From NCBI GenBank assembly GCA_964292295.1, contig CAXYVC010000009.1:1-51696 (forward strand): a stretch of 51,696 bases of DNA, given 5' to 3'. Within the stretch, counting starts at the first letter, position 1. Every line of letters begins with the position of its first letter. The position numbers were made by a program, and so were the translations under genes. A model generated the notes under the pieces. The model ran no database searches. It was not told the origin of the DNA and saw nothing but the letters and a program-made list of their open reading frames with translations. Shown here piece after piece: positions 32,915-41,166 of this stretch. The DNA comes from CAXYVC01 sp964292295. GTDB lineage: Bacteria > Acidobacteriota > Holophagae > Holophagales > Holophagaceae.

Positions 32915-34890
32915 GGGTTGGCCGCCCGCGAAGCGCGGAAGCGCCTCAAGTAGGCCAGGGTCGAATCCGGGACCAGGCGCCGCAGCTGGTCCCAATCCCC
33001 CTTCTCCAGGGCTTTCCGGACGCGGGAGGCGCTGATGGCCTCGCCATCCTCCCCTACGTACCGCTCGACCTCCACCACCTCGATCCCATGGCGCGGCAGG
33101 ACCTCCTTCATTTGCTGGTTGTACTGCCCGGTGATCCGGCAGAAGGGCTCGGTCCCCACGAAACGGATCCGGATCCCCATGGCCGGAGCGACGACACGAC
33201 AGAAGGTGTCAAGGTCATAGCCGCAGTCGACCCGGCGGTCCTGGCTCTGGTCCTTCTGGAAATACTCGGGGAAGGTCAGCGAGCTGATGATGAGCGATCC
33301 GCTCCGGAGGACCGTCACGTTGGCCAGGTCCACCGTCCCTTGGCGGACCAGTTCCATGCGGTCCTCGAAGGGGAAGAAGGAGCGGTCTTCCTCGAGGACG
33401 AACACGAAAAGATGGTCCACCCGGCGCGCGGCCGTTTCGATCAGGAAACGGTGCCCGCGCGTGAACGGGTTGCAGTTGACGACGATGCAGCCATGCACCC
33501 CCGGGGAGGAAAGGTGGCACGCATGCTCCCGACGAAAGGCCTCCAGATCCTGTTCGCGGAAGCGCGGGAGGTGGCGGTCCAGGTAGCCCCGGCAGCTGTC
33601 CTCGTAGTCCCGGACGAGTCCCGCCGCACCTGCCGCGGCGGACGCACGGGAACGCGCACCCGGATCCCCCGCAGCCCCTTTCCGGATCCGCGCCCAGAAC
33701 AGTGCGGCCAGCAGGTCGTTCCCGGCCGGGGAAAGGTGGGTCCGATCGATGAAGAGCTCTCCGAAGGGATGTGGCCGCTGGCAAGGATCCGCGCCGTCCA
33801 ACACCTCGACGCCGCGCGCCCGGAGGGCCTGGAGAAGGGCTTCGGCGTCCACGGAAACCAGGCCGAAGTGGGGGTCGTGGTAGACCACGCAGTCCTCGGC
33901 GAGGAAGCGCTCCGACTCCGAGGGGTTCCGGATCCGCCCTACGAATGGTTGAAGGCAGAACACGAAGGTTCCGCCCCGATTCTCGCAGCTCGCCTTCATC
34001 CGAAGGATGTAGTGCGCGAACAACTCCAGGGCCTCGGCCGCCGAGAACCGGTTCCCATGGCCTGGGCCCAGGATGAGGTAGCTCCCGTACACGAAGAAGA
34101 CGAAATCCCCTGGGCGCAGGGGTTGGACATCCAGGTCGTCCGCATTCAGGAGGAGAGGGAATGCGTAGATGCCCTTGTTCACGGCCCTTCCCTGGCGCCC
34201 CTCCAGGAGTTCCTGGTTCATGCGGTACTGGAGGCGGCTGGCGATGGTCTGCGCGTCTTCGTTGTGGTGGCCCAGCGCAACCGAGCTTCCGCAGACATAG
34301 ACCGTGAAATCCCCCTGCTCCGGTGAAGCCGCAGTCACCCGGACCCCGTCCCTCGCGTTCACGAGGCGCGAAGTCATGTCCTCCGCCGCAAAGCCGCCCT
34401 TGTCCAGATAGAAGCGGAGGGGATGATCTGCCACTTCATTGAAGTAGGCCTTGGGGTCCGTCGTACGGCCCTGGTAGACCTGCCTCAGATGGGGCGGGCC
34501 GCTCCGCAGCCACGCCAGTTCGTCGAAGATGAGGAGCTTCCCGTCACGGTCCAGGAAAGGCCTCTCGTCGATCGCCACGAAGGGTGCGGCAATCCCGAAG
34601 GACCGAAGCTCGGCCTGCACCTGGTCCACCTTGCTCTCATGGAGGGACACCAGGATGCAGCACCCTTCCGGAAGGTTCTTCAGCTCCGCGATCGGGATGG
34701 TGTCGATGCCGCAATAGGCATGGCCGACCTTCCCTGGGGAAGCGTCGCAGAACGCCCTCGGAGTCACCCCCCGAGAGGCCAGCAGGTCGAAGAAGCGCCT
34801 CCCCTCGGCCCCCGCCCCGTAGAGCACCACCCCGCACGCGCGCAGAAGGTGGAGTTCATCCAATTGCAAGGTACGCACCCCAGCGATCAT
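32896..34890 (-). CDS. Three-domain fusion: Rossmann-like, SGNH hydrolase-like, CitC-like adenylyltransferase
   Basis: A 664-residue protein starting at MIAGVRTLQLDE. Residues about 18-110 are a small nucleotide-binding-like domain (VVLYGAGAEGRRFFDLL). Residues about 165-390 fit an SGNH/GDSL fold: the Ser block VYVCGSSVALGH and the C-terminal catalytic DxxH block FIDRTHLSPAGNDLL. The last about 210 residues closely follow the C-terminal domain of citrate lyase ligase (CitC): VVNCNPFTRGHRFLIETAA with the TxGH motif, RFPxED-like FFPFEDRMELV, FVGTEPFCRITGQYNQQM and ISASRVRKAL. CitC uses ATP to activate acetate. No citrate lyase genes are here, so an acyl-activation role for a glycan is inferred. 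It sits 20 bases after the radical SAM gene in the operon. Confidence 0.8.
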   Translation of the reverse strand: MIAGVRTLQLDELHLLRACGVVLYGAGAEGRRFFDLLASRGVTPRAFCDASPGKVGHAYCGIDTIPIAELKNLPEGCCILVSLHESKVDQVQAELRSFGIAAPFVAIDERPFLDRDGKLLIFDELAWLRSGPPHLRQVYQGRTTDPKAYFNEVADHPLRFYLDKGGFAAEDMTSRLVNARDGVRVTAASPEQGDFTVYVCGSSVALGHHNEDAQTIASRLQYRMNQELLEGRQGRAVNKGIYAFPLLLNADDLDVQPLRPGDFVFFVYGSYLILGPGHGNRFSAAEALELFAHYILRMKASCENRGGTFVFCLQPFVGRIRNPSESERFLAEDCVVYHDPHFGLVSVDAEALLQALRARGVEVLDGADPCQRPHPFGELFIDRTHLSPAGNDLLAALFWARIRKGAAGDPGARSRASAAAGAAGLVRDYEDSCRGYLDRHLPRFREQDLEAFRREHACHLSSPGVHGCIVVNCNPFTRGHRFLIETAARRVDHLFVFVLEEDRSFFPFEDRMELVRQGTVDLANVTVLRSGSLIISSLTFPEYFQKDQSQDRRVDCGYDLDTFCRVVAPAMGIRIRFVGTEPFCRITGQYNQQMKEVLPRHGIEVVEVERYVGEDGEAISASRVRKALEKGDWDQLRRLVPDSTLAYLRRFRASRAANPWGERP

Positions 34891-34910
34891 GATTCCCCCG
34901 GTGCATCCGG

Positions 34911-36233
34911 CTAGTAGTCGGCAGAGGGCCTCGTGTAGTCGTGATGCCCCTGCGCCATGGCCTCGCACGTTTGTGGATAGGTGTTGCAGTGGCCGCAGGC
35001 GCGGTAGAAGGGGGCATGGATGAAGGCCCGGATCTTCTCCCGTAGTGCCATCAGGTCGGGGGTACCGGCGATGTCCACGTAGTCCTCCGGGTCGTCCAGG
35101 ATCCCGATGCATGTCAAGGCGACGCCCAGGTCGCAGGGGTGAAGCTTCCCGTTCTTGGCCTGCAGGTTCCGGGGCGGCATCGCGCACGACTGTTTCTTGC
35201 GCTCCATGTCGGTCTGGGCATTCCCAAGGTCGTAGAGGGTCGAAGGCTTGATCCACTCGAGCATCGGATTGCCCACCGTGTAGGAGAGCCCCATGCTCTT
35301 CACCAGCTCGACGTTCGACCAGAAGAGGTCCTTCTGGCGCTCGTTGAGCACGCGGGTGTAGTTGCCGAAGTTGATGCTGAGGCGGCTGTCCCGGAAAGAC
35401 TCGAGCTTCCTGGGATCGAGTGGGACCGTCCCTGAGGTCGGGAAGGAAGCCAGACCAAAATTCTCCTGCTCGGACAGGGCCTGGGCGATGAGATGGATCT
35501 CCGGATGCAGGAAGGTCTCCCCTCCCATGACCGAGACGCCCCCGATGCTGTCCACCGCTCCCAGAAAGGCCCGGATGTCCTCGCAGACCCGCTGCGTGGG
35601 CACGTTCTTCCGGAGCCTGGGCGGGTAGTTGTTGATGTACTGGACGCAATATTTACAGTTGAGCGAACAAACCGAGTTCACCAGGATGCAAACATAGACC
35701 AGATGGATGGGCTCCCCCGGCTTGGGGCCGTGCTGCTGCGCCGAACGACGCGCCACGATGCTGGCCAGCCTATCACAGCAGATGAAACGACATGCCAGGG
35801 GATCCACACACACGGAAGCCCGCACTCCGGTCTTCTCGCTGAAGGGACAGATGGCCCCCATGAAGAAGAGGTCCCCCTTGATCGCGTTCCGGTATCCGCG
35901 CTTCCGGAGCTGGTTCCAGAGGTTGAGCTTGATCACGTTGTTCGTGATGCAGAGGATCACCAGGGTCTTTTCCGGGTCATGCTCACCGGTGAAGGGGGGC
36001 ACGACCGGAAGTCCGTTCACCTCCTGGAGCTCGGAAGCGCGCACATCCCAGTAGGTCTCCACGCGGATGCCCTGCTTGGCGAGGAAGGCGCCAACCTGGG
36101 CGCCGAAGTTGGCCGCCCCCCACAGGATCACCGTCTGGAAGGACCGGATGTGCTCCAGGACAGGGCCCGCATCCACGCTCTGGGACGAGGCCGCCTCCCG
36201 GTAGAAACGCTCGAGATCTGCATCAGAAAACAT
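34911..36233 (-). CDS. Radical SAM protein with N-terminal Rossmann-like domain
   Basis: A 440-residue protein. The ATG at 36233 has GGAG six bases upstream and is preferred over an in-frame TTG at 36245. Residues about 30-115 form a nucleotide-binding-like module (VILWGAANFGAQVGAFLAKQG, then LPVVPPF). The radical SAM domain begins near 190 with the cluster motif CSLNCKYC and includes the GGETFLHPEI block. C-terminal cysteines (CAMPP, HPCDLG, CGHCNTYPQTC) suggest an auxiliary Fe-S, SPASM-like, cluster. The substrate is unknown; the locus suggests a sugar or glycan-linked substrate, but a peptide substrate cannot be excluded. It follows the pyruvyltransferase gene by 24 bases. Confidence 0.8.
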   Translation of the reverse strand: MFSDADLERFYREAASSQSVDAGPVLEHIRSFQTVILWGAANFGAQVGAFLAKQGIRVETYWDVRASELQEVNGLPVVPPFTGEHDPEKTLVILCITNNVIKLNLWNQLRKRGYRNAIKGDLFFMGAICPFSEKTGVRASVCVDPLACRFICCDRLASIVARRSAQQHGPKPGEPIHLVYVCILVNSVCSLNCKYCVQYINNYPPRLRKNVPTQRVCEDIRAFLGAVDSIGGVSVMGGETFLHPEIHLIAQALSEQENFGLASFPTSGTVPLDPRKLESFRDSRLSINFGNYTRVLNERQKDLFWSNVELVKSMGLSYTVGNPMLEWIKPSTLYDLGNAQTDMERKKQSCAMPPRNLQAKNGKLHPCDLGVALTCIGILDDPEDYVDIAGTPDLMALREKIRAFIHAPFYRACGHCNTYPQTCEAMAQGHHDYTRPSADY

Positions 36234-36257
36234 GGACAACTCCAAGAAAAAGCCCCT

Positions 36258-37673
36258 TCAGCGGTAGATGCGGGACACGCCGGCGGTGCCGTGGGGCGGT
36301 GCGAACCCCCCCGTCATCTCGATCCTGTGCCCATACATGGAGTGGGAATTGAAGATCCGGTAGCTCTTCCAGAAGTGGACCTCCTCGGACAAGCCGTAGT
36401 CCCGTTCCAGCTGAGCGGCCATTTCATCGGCAAAGCATCCGGCCAGGACCACCAGGGTTTCCCCCCAATTCCTGTCCCTCAGATGGTCCGGATGCTGCAC
36501 GGGCCGCCCGCAGCACGAGCGCCCCTGCAGGTCCGGATTGTTGTCGAGGAACACGATGCTGCGGAAGCGCACCGGCTGGAGGTCCAGCTCTTCGCACAGC
36601 AGGCGCCCCTCGGAGCCGGCCCCGAAGATCACGAGGTCCGTGGCCGGGATGGGTGCCTGGCTGAGGATTCCCAACGCCTGCACGAGGTAGCGATTCTCGA
36701 TGCGGTCCCGCTCCGCGATCTGGTCGAAAACGGGATAGGGTTCCCGCTCGAAGTAGCGGAAGCTTCGCCGGGAACCCATTTCCAGGGATTCGCTCAAGCC
36801 GACCAGGTCGCGGTAGGACTCGAAGGTCGAACGCAGGCGCTCAGAGGCCACCCGCAGCATCCTCTCCTTGAGTTCCTCGAACGCGACAGGAGCGGGATTC
36901 CAATCGATCTCCGCGAATCGGTCCGGCGTGTAGATGGGCGTGAAGCGGTCCAGCCAGGAGTAGGACGCATGCGCCCGCTCCGTCACGAAGACCACGGGGA
37001 TGCCCATGGCAAGACAGGGAGCCGCGCAGTGCACCCGGTTGGTGATGACGAGCTCAGCCTCCGCGGCGTAGCGCTCCAGACGGGCGCGGGCGAAGGACCG
37101 GGTCTGCTCCCACAGGTCCGCCTCGTCCTCGAAGGTCACCATGTGGCTCAGGAAGTCCGCCCTGTCCAGGTAGGGCCTGGGGATGTGCTCCAGCACCCCT
37201 GACGGCACATCCACGACAAAGATCCTCCCCGCCGCCGGGGGCTTCTCCCTCCGGGGAAGGGTCAGGCTCAGGCATCCCGTCATGAAGGCCTGGACGTTGT
37301 TCCGGCGCAACAGCTGCATGGTGTATTCGTCCCGGCACCCGATCGGCTCGAAGCGCCTCAGGTGATCGGCCTGGGCCGCGTATTCCTCCGCGGAGGTGGA
37401 GAAGCCCAGGTAGACCGGAAGGATCTTCGGGGAGGTCGGGAAGGTGGTCCACCCCTTCTCCCTTCTCTGTTTCCCGTAGACGTAGTCGAAATGGAACTGC
37501 ATGGGGACCACGACGTACTCGCCGTCGTAGGTCTCCAGCGCCTTCATCTCGACCTTGAGGACCTCCTCTTCCGGGATGCCCATGGCCCGGAAGAGGGCGT
37601 CAACGGCAAGCGTGTGGATCTCGTCGCCGATGTTCGCCGGGTTGTTGGCGTAGTAGAGCCTTCCGTATCTCAT
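36258..37673 (-). CDS. Polysaccharide pyruvyl transferase family protein with C-terminal Rossmann-like domain
   Basis: A 471-residue protein. Residues 1-320 match the pyruvyltransferase family (YYANNPANIGDEIHTLAVD at the N-terminus; ELVITNRVHCAAPCLAMGIPVVFV around 210-235). These enzymes transfer a pyruvyl group from PEP to hydroxyls of glycan residues, giving a ketal and a negative charge. Residues about 350-450 are a fused small domain (LVIFGAGSEGRLLCEEL, FLDNNPDLQG) similar to those in neighbouring genes. The ATG overlaps the stop of the B12-radical SAM gene by four bases (ATGA), so they are translationally coupled. Confidence 0.8.
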   Translation of the reverse strand: MRYGRLYYANNPANIGDEIHTLAVDALFRAMGIPEEEVLKVEMKALETYDGEYVVVPMQFHFDYVYGKQRREKGWTTFPTSPKILPVYLGFSTSAEEYAAQADHLRRFEPIGCRDEYTMQLLRRNNVQAFMTGCLSLTLPRREKPPAAGRIFVVDVPSGVLEHIPRPYLDRADFLSHMVTFEDEADLWEQTRSFARARLERYAAEAELVITNRVHCAAPCLAMGIPVVFVTERAHASYSWLDRFTPIYTPDRFAEIDWNPAPVAFEELKERMLRVASERLRSTFESYRDLVGLSESLEMGSRRSFRYFEREPYPVFDQIAERDRIENRYLVQALGILSQAPIPATDLVIFGAGSEGRLLCEELDLQPVRFRSIVFLDNNPDLQGRSCCGRPVQHPDHLRDRNWGETLVVLAGCFADEMAAQLERDYGLSEEVHFWKSYRIFNSHSMYGHRIEMTGGFAPPHGTAGVSRIYR

Positions 37674-39175
37674 GGCACATCCTGCGATGAGGCTTCCCGT
37701 CGACGCGCGTCCCATGGCCTTGCCGTCCCGAAGGGCGTGAGGACACCCGTCCCCCGCACCCGCTTCTTCAGGTCGAAGACCGGCCTGCACCATCCTTCCC
37801 CGTCATCGTTCGCATAGCGGACGCCCTTCCGCCGGTTCAGCTCGATGCAGGTCTGCTGGAGGCCGAAGGCGTAGTAGTACACGTACATGATCTGGCGAGC
37901 GGTGTAGCCGGGATAGCTCGCCATGGTGATTGGCTCAGGGAAGAGCCCTCCCTGCCAGGTGTGCAGCCAGCCCTCGGCCTCGCACAGGGCATGAAAGGGC
38001 GTGCCCGGCATGGGCATGTTCACGGACACCTGGAATTCGTGGATCAGGCCCTCCTCGTACAGCCCTTCAAGCCTTCGGATGGTTTCAAAGTCGCTTTCCA
38101 TCGAGGAGCCGTGGCTCCCGAGGGTGAAGGTGCCATAGACCTGGATGCCGAGCCTCCGGCAGGCAGCAAGCACCCCTGCGAGGCGCGAGCCGTCCGACTT
38201 CTGGCCGCTCTTCAGGAAGGTCCGGGTGTTTTCCGCTGCCAGGCTCTCCACGCCCAGAAGAACCTTGTAGTAGCCGGCCTCGCGCATGAGGCGGAGCAGG
38301 TCCTCGTCCAGGGCGCTGAAGTTGGTCATGCAGGCATAGCGGTGGGCGTGGAGCCCCCGCCGGATGAGCCCATGGCAGAGCGCCTCCGTCCAGGCCCGGT
38401 TCGCCGTGTGGCTCTCCTCGTCGAACATGACCCCTTCCAGATCCGGGATCGTAGCCAGCAGATGCTCGATCTCGTCCAGGACGGAGTCCACCTGGCGGCA
38501 GCGGAGCTGCGGACGCCCGTAGTAGAGGTGCGCGGCCACGCAGAAGTCGCAGGCATGAGGGCACCCGCGGGAGGCGTAGAGGTGGACCGCACGATGCTCG
38601 AGGGGATAGGTGCGGCAGTAGTCCCGCCGCCGGATGTCCGCATCCTCGGGCAGCGGGAGGTCCGCCACATCCACGGGAAGCCGCCGCGTATCGGGGAAGA
38701 TGCCGGGAGAAGGCGTCACCAGACCGCCCTCGACCAGGCGGCAGACGGCCTCCTCGAACTCGCCCATGGCCACATGGTCCGCCCCCTCCTCCAGGCAGGC
38801 CTCGGGCCGCGCCGTGCCCACGGGACCACAGAGGACGAACGCGAAGGAGGCGCCTCGCGCACGGGCCTTCCGCACGGCGGCCATCAGGTGCGCGTGCATC
38901 AGGAAATCCGACTCGACGATCAGGAGGTCGGGCTGGGCCTCCAGGAGGAGTTCCGCGTACTCATCCTCATCCACGCCGTGGTGGCTGGGGTCGGCCATGC
39001 GCACCTCGTGCTGGGGGCAGCGCGCCTTGAGCATGGAAGAGAGGTAGGCGAGCTCGTACGGATAGTAGGTGACGGTCTTGAGGAGGCCCGTGGCGGCGCT
39101 CCACCGCGACGGGTAGAAGAAGACCTGCTGGCCGTCCGACGTCAGCCCCGGAGGGGTCAGGATGAGGATCCTCAC
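37670..39175 (-). CDS. B12-binding radical SAM protein
   Basis: A 501-residue protein starting with a GTG at 39175 that overlaps the preceding stop as GTGA. Residues 1-150 fit a cobalamin-binding Rossmann-like domain (a hydrophobic strand at the N-terminus and DADIRRRDY region before the SAM domain), although the classic DxHxxG is not visible. The radical SAM domain has its cluster motif CPHACDFC near residue 203, then a TIM-barrel with GVESLAAENTRTFLKSGQK. Such proteins methylate unactivated carbons or rearrange substrates. The C-terminal region is not recognised. Neighbours suggest a glycan or nucleotide-sugar substrate; this is inference. Confidence 0.8.
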   Translation of the reverse strand: MRILILTPPGLTSDGQQVFFYPSRWSAATGLLKTVTYYPYELAYLSSMLKARCPQHEVRMADPSHHGVDEDEYAELLLEAQPDLLIVESDFLMHAHLMAAVRKARARGASFAFVLCGPVGTARPEACLEEGADHVAMGEFEEAVCRLVEGGLVTPSPGIFPDTRRLPVDVADLPLPEDADIRRRDYCRTYPLEHRAVHLYASRGCPHACDFCVAAHLYYGRPQLRCRQVDSVLDEIEHLLATIPDLEGVMFDEESHTANRAWTEALCHGLIRRGLHAHRYACMTNFSALDEDLLRLMREAGYYKVLLGVESLAAENTRTFLKSGQKSDGSRLAGVLAACRRLGIQVYGTFTLGSHGSSMESDFETIRRLEGLYEEGLIHEFQVSVNMPMPGTPFHALCEAEGWLHTWQGGLFPEPITMASYPGYTARQIMYVYYYAFGLQQTCIELNRRKGVRYANDDGEGWCRPVFDLKKRVRGTGVLTPFGTARPWDARRREASSQDVP

Positions 39176-40224
39176 GGGCGCCCCTCTGCCGCTCCCGCGG
39201 AGGCCAGGGGGCGAAAGCCCTCGGGGGGGGCGTGGGATGCGACCCGCTTGCGGCTGAAACCCAGCTCCAGCAGACGGCGATCCACCTCCTGCACGCCGAG
39301 TTCCCCGCTCAGGCCCCTGGAAAGGATTCCGAAGCTGGCCTCCTCCCCCAGAGGCGGATGGTAGGCCCTGGCGAGGAAGAGGTAGCGTTCCGCCGCATCC
39401 CGCTCGCCGGCATGCAGCATCTGGACGCTGTACCGCAGGCACATCATCCCGAGGCGGGCAAGGGCTTCGGGGAAGCGCGCGGCGGCCCGGGGATGCCCGT
39501 GGGCCACCGCCAGGTCCCGGAGCTCGAGGAGGAGGAGATAGTGCTCCATGGACATGCCCAGGTTGCGGGTCATGGCGGCCGTGGAGTTACCCGGGAAGAC
39601 ACGGTACTTCGCGAGGCGTTCCCGCAGGTAGACGAGATCCGCATGCAGCACGCAGCGGAAGTTGCTGTGCCAGTCGAAGGCGTGGGAGAAGCGCTCCGAG
39701 AAGCCCCCGGAAGCCGCGAACACGCTTCGGCGGAACATCACCTGGCAGGGCACCCCCATGCCCGTCATCATCAGCACCGGGAGCTGGCTCTCGGACGGCA
39801 CGAGGCAGCTCTGGTCGTAGAAGAAGGGGGGGCAGTCCAGCGTACGCCCCTCCGCATCGATCTCCTCCCGTTCGCAGACCACCAGGCCCGCACTCCGGTG
39901 GGCCTCCAGCACCCCGACGCAGCGCGCCGCGAAGTCCGGCATCAGGGCATCATCCGTGGAGAGGAAGACCAGATACTCCCCCCGCGAGAGCTCGAAGGCG
40001 CGGTTGAAGTTCCGAACCATCCCGAGATTGCATGGGTTGACGTGCACCTGGACGCGTTCCCCGTGAGCCTTGGCCCTTTCGACCGATGCATCCGTGGAGG
40101 CGTTGTCCACGAAGACAATCTCCAGCTCCGGATAGCTCCGGGCCAGGACCGAGCCGAGGCACGCATCGACGTAGCGCGCGTAGTTGTAGTTCGGAATGCA
40201 CACGCTCACGAGGGGCGTCGTCAT
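39172..40224 (-). CDS. Family 2 glycosyltransferase
   Basis: A 350-residue GT-A enzyme with VSVCIPNYNYARYVDACLGSV, VFVDNASTDAS and the acid pair in FLSTDDALMPDF. A helical C-terminal tail follows (ERYLFLARAYHPPLG), and its overall organisation parallels the plus-strand GT2 ending at 31698. Both the start (ATGA with the upstream SDR) and the stop (GTGA with the downstream radical SAM gene) are translationally coupled. It probably transfers one of the sugars made by the upstream genes; donor and acceptor are unknown. Confidence 0.85.
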   Translation of the reverse strand: MTTPLVSVCIPNYNYARYVDACLGSVLARSYPELEIVFVDNASTDASVERAKAHGERVQVHVNPCNLGMVRNFNRAFELSRGEYLVFLSTDDALMPDFAARCVGVLEAHRSAGLVVCEREEIDAEGRTLDCPPFFYDQSCLVPSESQLPVLMMTGMGVPCQVMFRRSVFAASGGFSERFSHAFDWHSNFRCVLHADLVYLRERLAKYRVFPGNSTAAMTRNLGMSMEHYLLLLELRDLAVAHGHPRAAARFPEALARLGMMCLRYSVQMLHAGERDAAERYLFLARAYHPPLGEEASFGILSRGLSGELGVQEVDRRLLELGFSRKRVASHAPPEGFRPLASAGAAEGRP

Positions 40225-41159
40225 CGGAGTTCCTGCGCAAAGGGGATGGAGGCGCGGTACCGAGCGTACCAGACGTGGGTGCGCCGCAGCCCCTCCTCGA
40301 CGGACAGCTCCGGCACCCACCCGAAGCGTTCCCGGAAACGACGGTCGTCGCCCACGTAGAACATCATCTCGGTGGACCGGTAGGGGAGTTCGCCGAAGCG
40401 GAACAGCTCCATGCGCCCATGGACTGCGGCGCAAAGCAGCTCCACGAAGGAACGCAGACTCATCCGCTGCGAGCCGCAGACGTTGAACACGCGCCGCCCC
40501 CCGCTCGGGGCTTCGGACGCACACACGAAAGCCCGGGCGAGATCCTCCACGAACAGGTAGTCCCGCACCTGCTCCCCTGGCGTCAGGGCCAGGGTTTCCC
40601 CCTCCAGAAGGGAGCGCATCAACTGGGGGACGAAGCGGTGGAAGCCCTCCATCGGTCCGAAGGCGCTGAAGGGACGCAGCACGATGGCATCCAGGCCGAG
40701 ACGCTCGGCCTGGCGCAGCACCCCTTCGGTGGCCGCCGCCTTCGCCATCCCGTAGGGCGAGGCGGGACGCAGGGGGGCACCCTCGTCCAGGGGCAATCCC
40801 GTGTTCCCGTATTCGAAACCGCTGCCCGCATGGATGAAGCGCCGGACGCCGCATCTGACACAGTCTTCCATCAGCCGCAGGGCGATCCCGAGATTCCCCT
40901 CCCCCAGGGGCTCCAGGTCCGAACTCCGGCCATCCACGCCATGGGAGGCGAGGTTGAAGCAGAGGTCCGCCTTGGGAAGGCTGCCCGTCTCAGGCCCCGG
41001 GAAAGGGAGGACCTGGATGGCATCCCGAAGGGGCGCAAGGCGCCACATCCCCGGAGAGCCGGCGCGCACGAGCGCCGTGACCGCGTGGCCGCGGTCCAGC
41101 AGCGCGCGAACCACGTGGGAACCGATGAATCCCGTGGCCCCCAGGACGAGTGCCCTCAT
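40221..41159 (-). CDS. NAD-dependent epimerase/dehydratase (extended SDR)
   Basis: A 312-residue Rossmann enzyme with the cofactor motif LGATGFIGSHVVRALL at residues 6-21 and the active-site pair YGMAK near 140 (Tyr and Lys). The serine-containing strand reads HAGSGFEYG, without the Thr-Asp-Glu triad of 4,6-dehydratases, so an epimerase or ketoreductase is more likely. A C-terminal substrate-binding half is present (REQVRDYLFVEDL is similar to the conserved RDFxxVxD element). It could reduce or epimerise a branched keto-sugar produced upstream. It follows the NeuB-like gene by 7 bases. Confidence 0.85.
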   Translation of the reverse strand: MRALVLGATGFIGSHVVRALLDRGHAVTALVRAGSPGMWRLAPLRDAIQVLPFPGPETGSLPKADLCFNLASHGVDGRSSDLEPLGEGNLGIALRLMEDCVRCGVRRFIHAGSGFEYGNTGLPLDEGAPLRPASPYGMAKAAATEGVLRQAERLGLDAIVLRPFSAFGPMEGFHRFVPQLMRSLLEGETLALTPGEQVRDYLFVEDLARAFVCASEAPSGGRRVFNVCGSQRMSLRSFVELLCAAVHGRMELFRFGELPYRSTEMMFYVGDDRRFRERFGWVPELSVEEGLRRTHVWYARYRASIPFAQELR

Positions 41160-41166
41160 GCAGCCC

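Noticed and set aside
31695..32995. Two independent genes instead of one broken methyltransferase
   Set aside because: The split falls exactly at a perfect 47-bp duplication, and removing it gives one in-frame protein with a continuous domain order.
34891..35649. N-terminal extension of the CitC-like fusion to 917 residues
   Set aside because: The extra part is antisense-like, low-complexity and overlaps the radical SAM gene; the start at 34890 begins at a clean domain.
36234..36245. In-frame TTG start for the radical SAM gene
   Set aside because: The ATG at 36233 has GGAG at six bases, while the TTG overlaps that SD.
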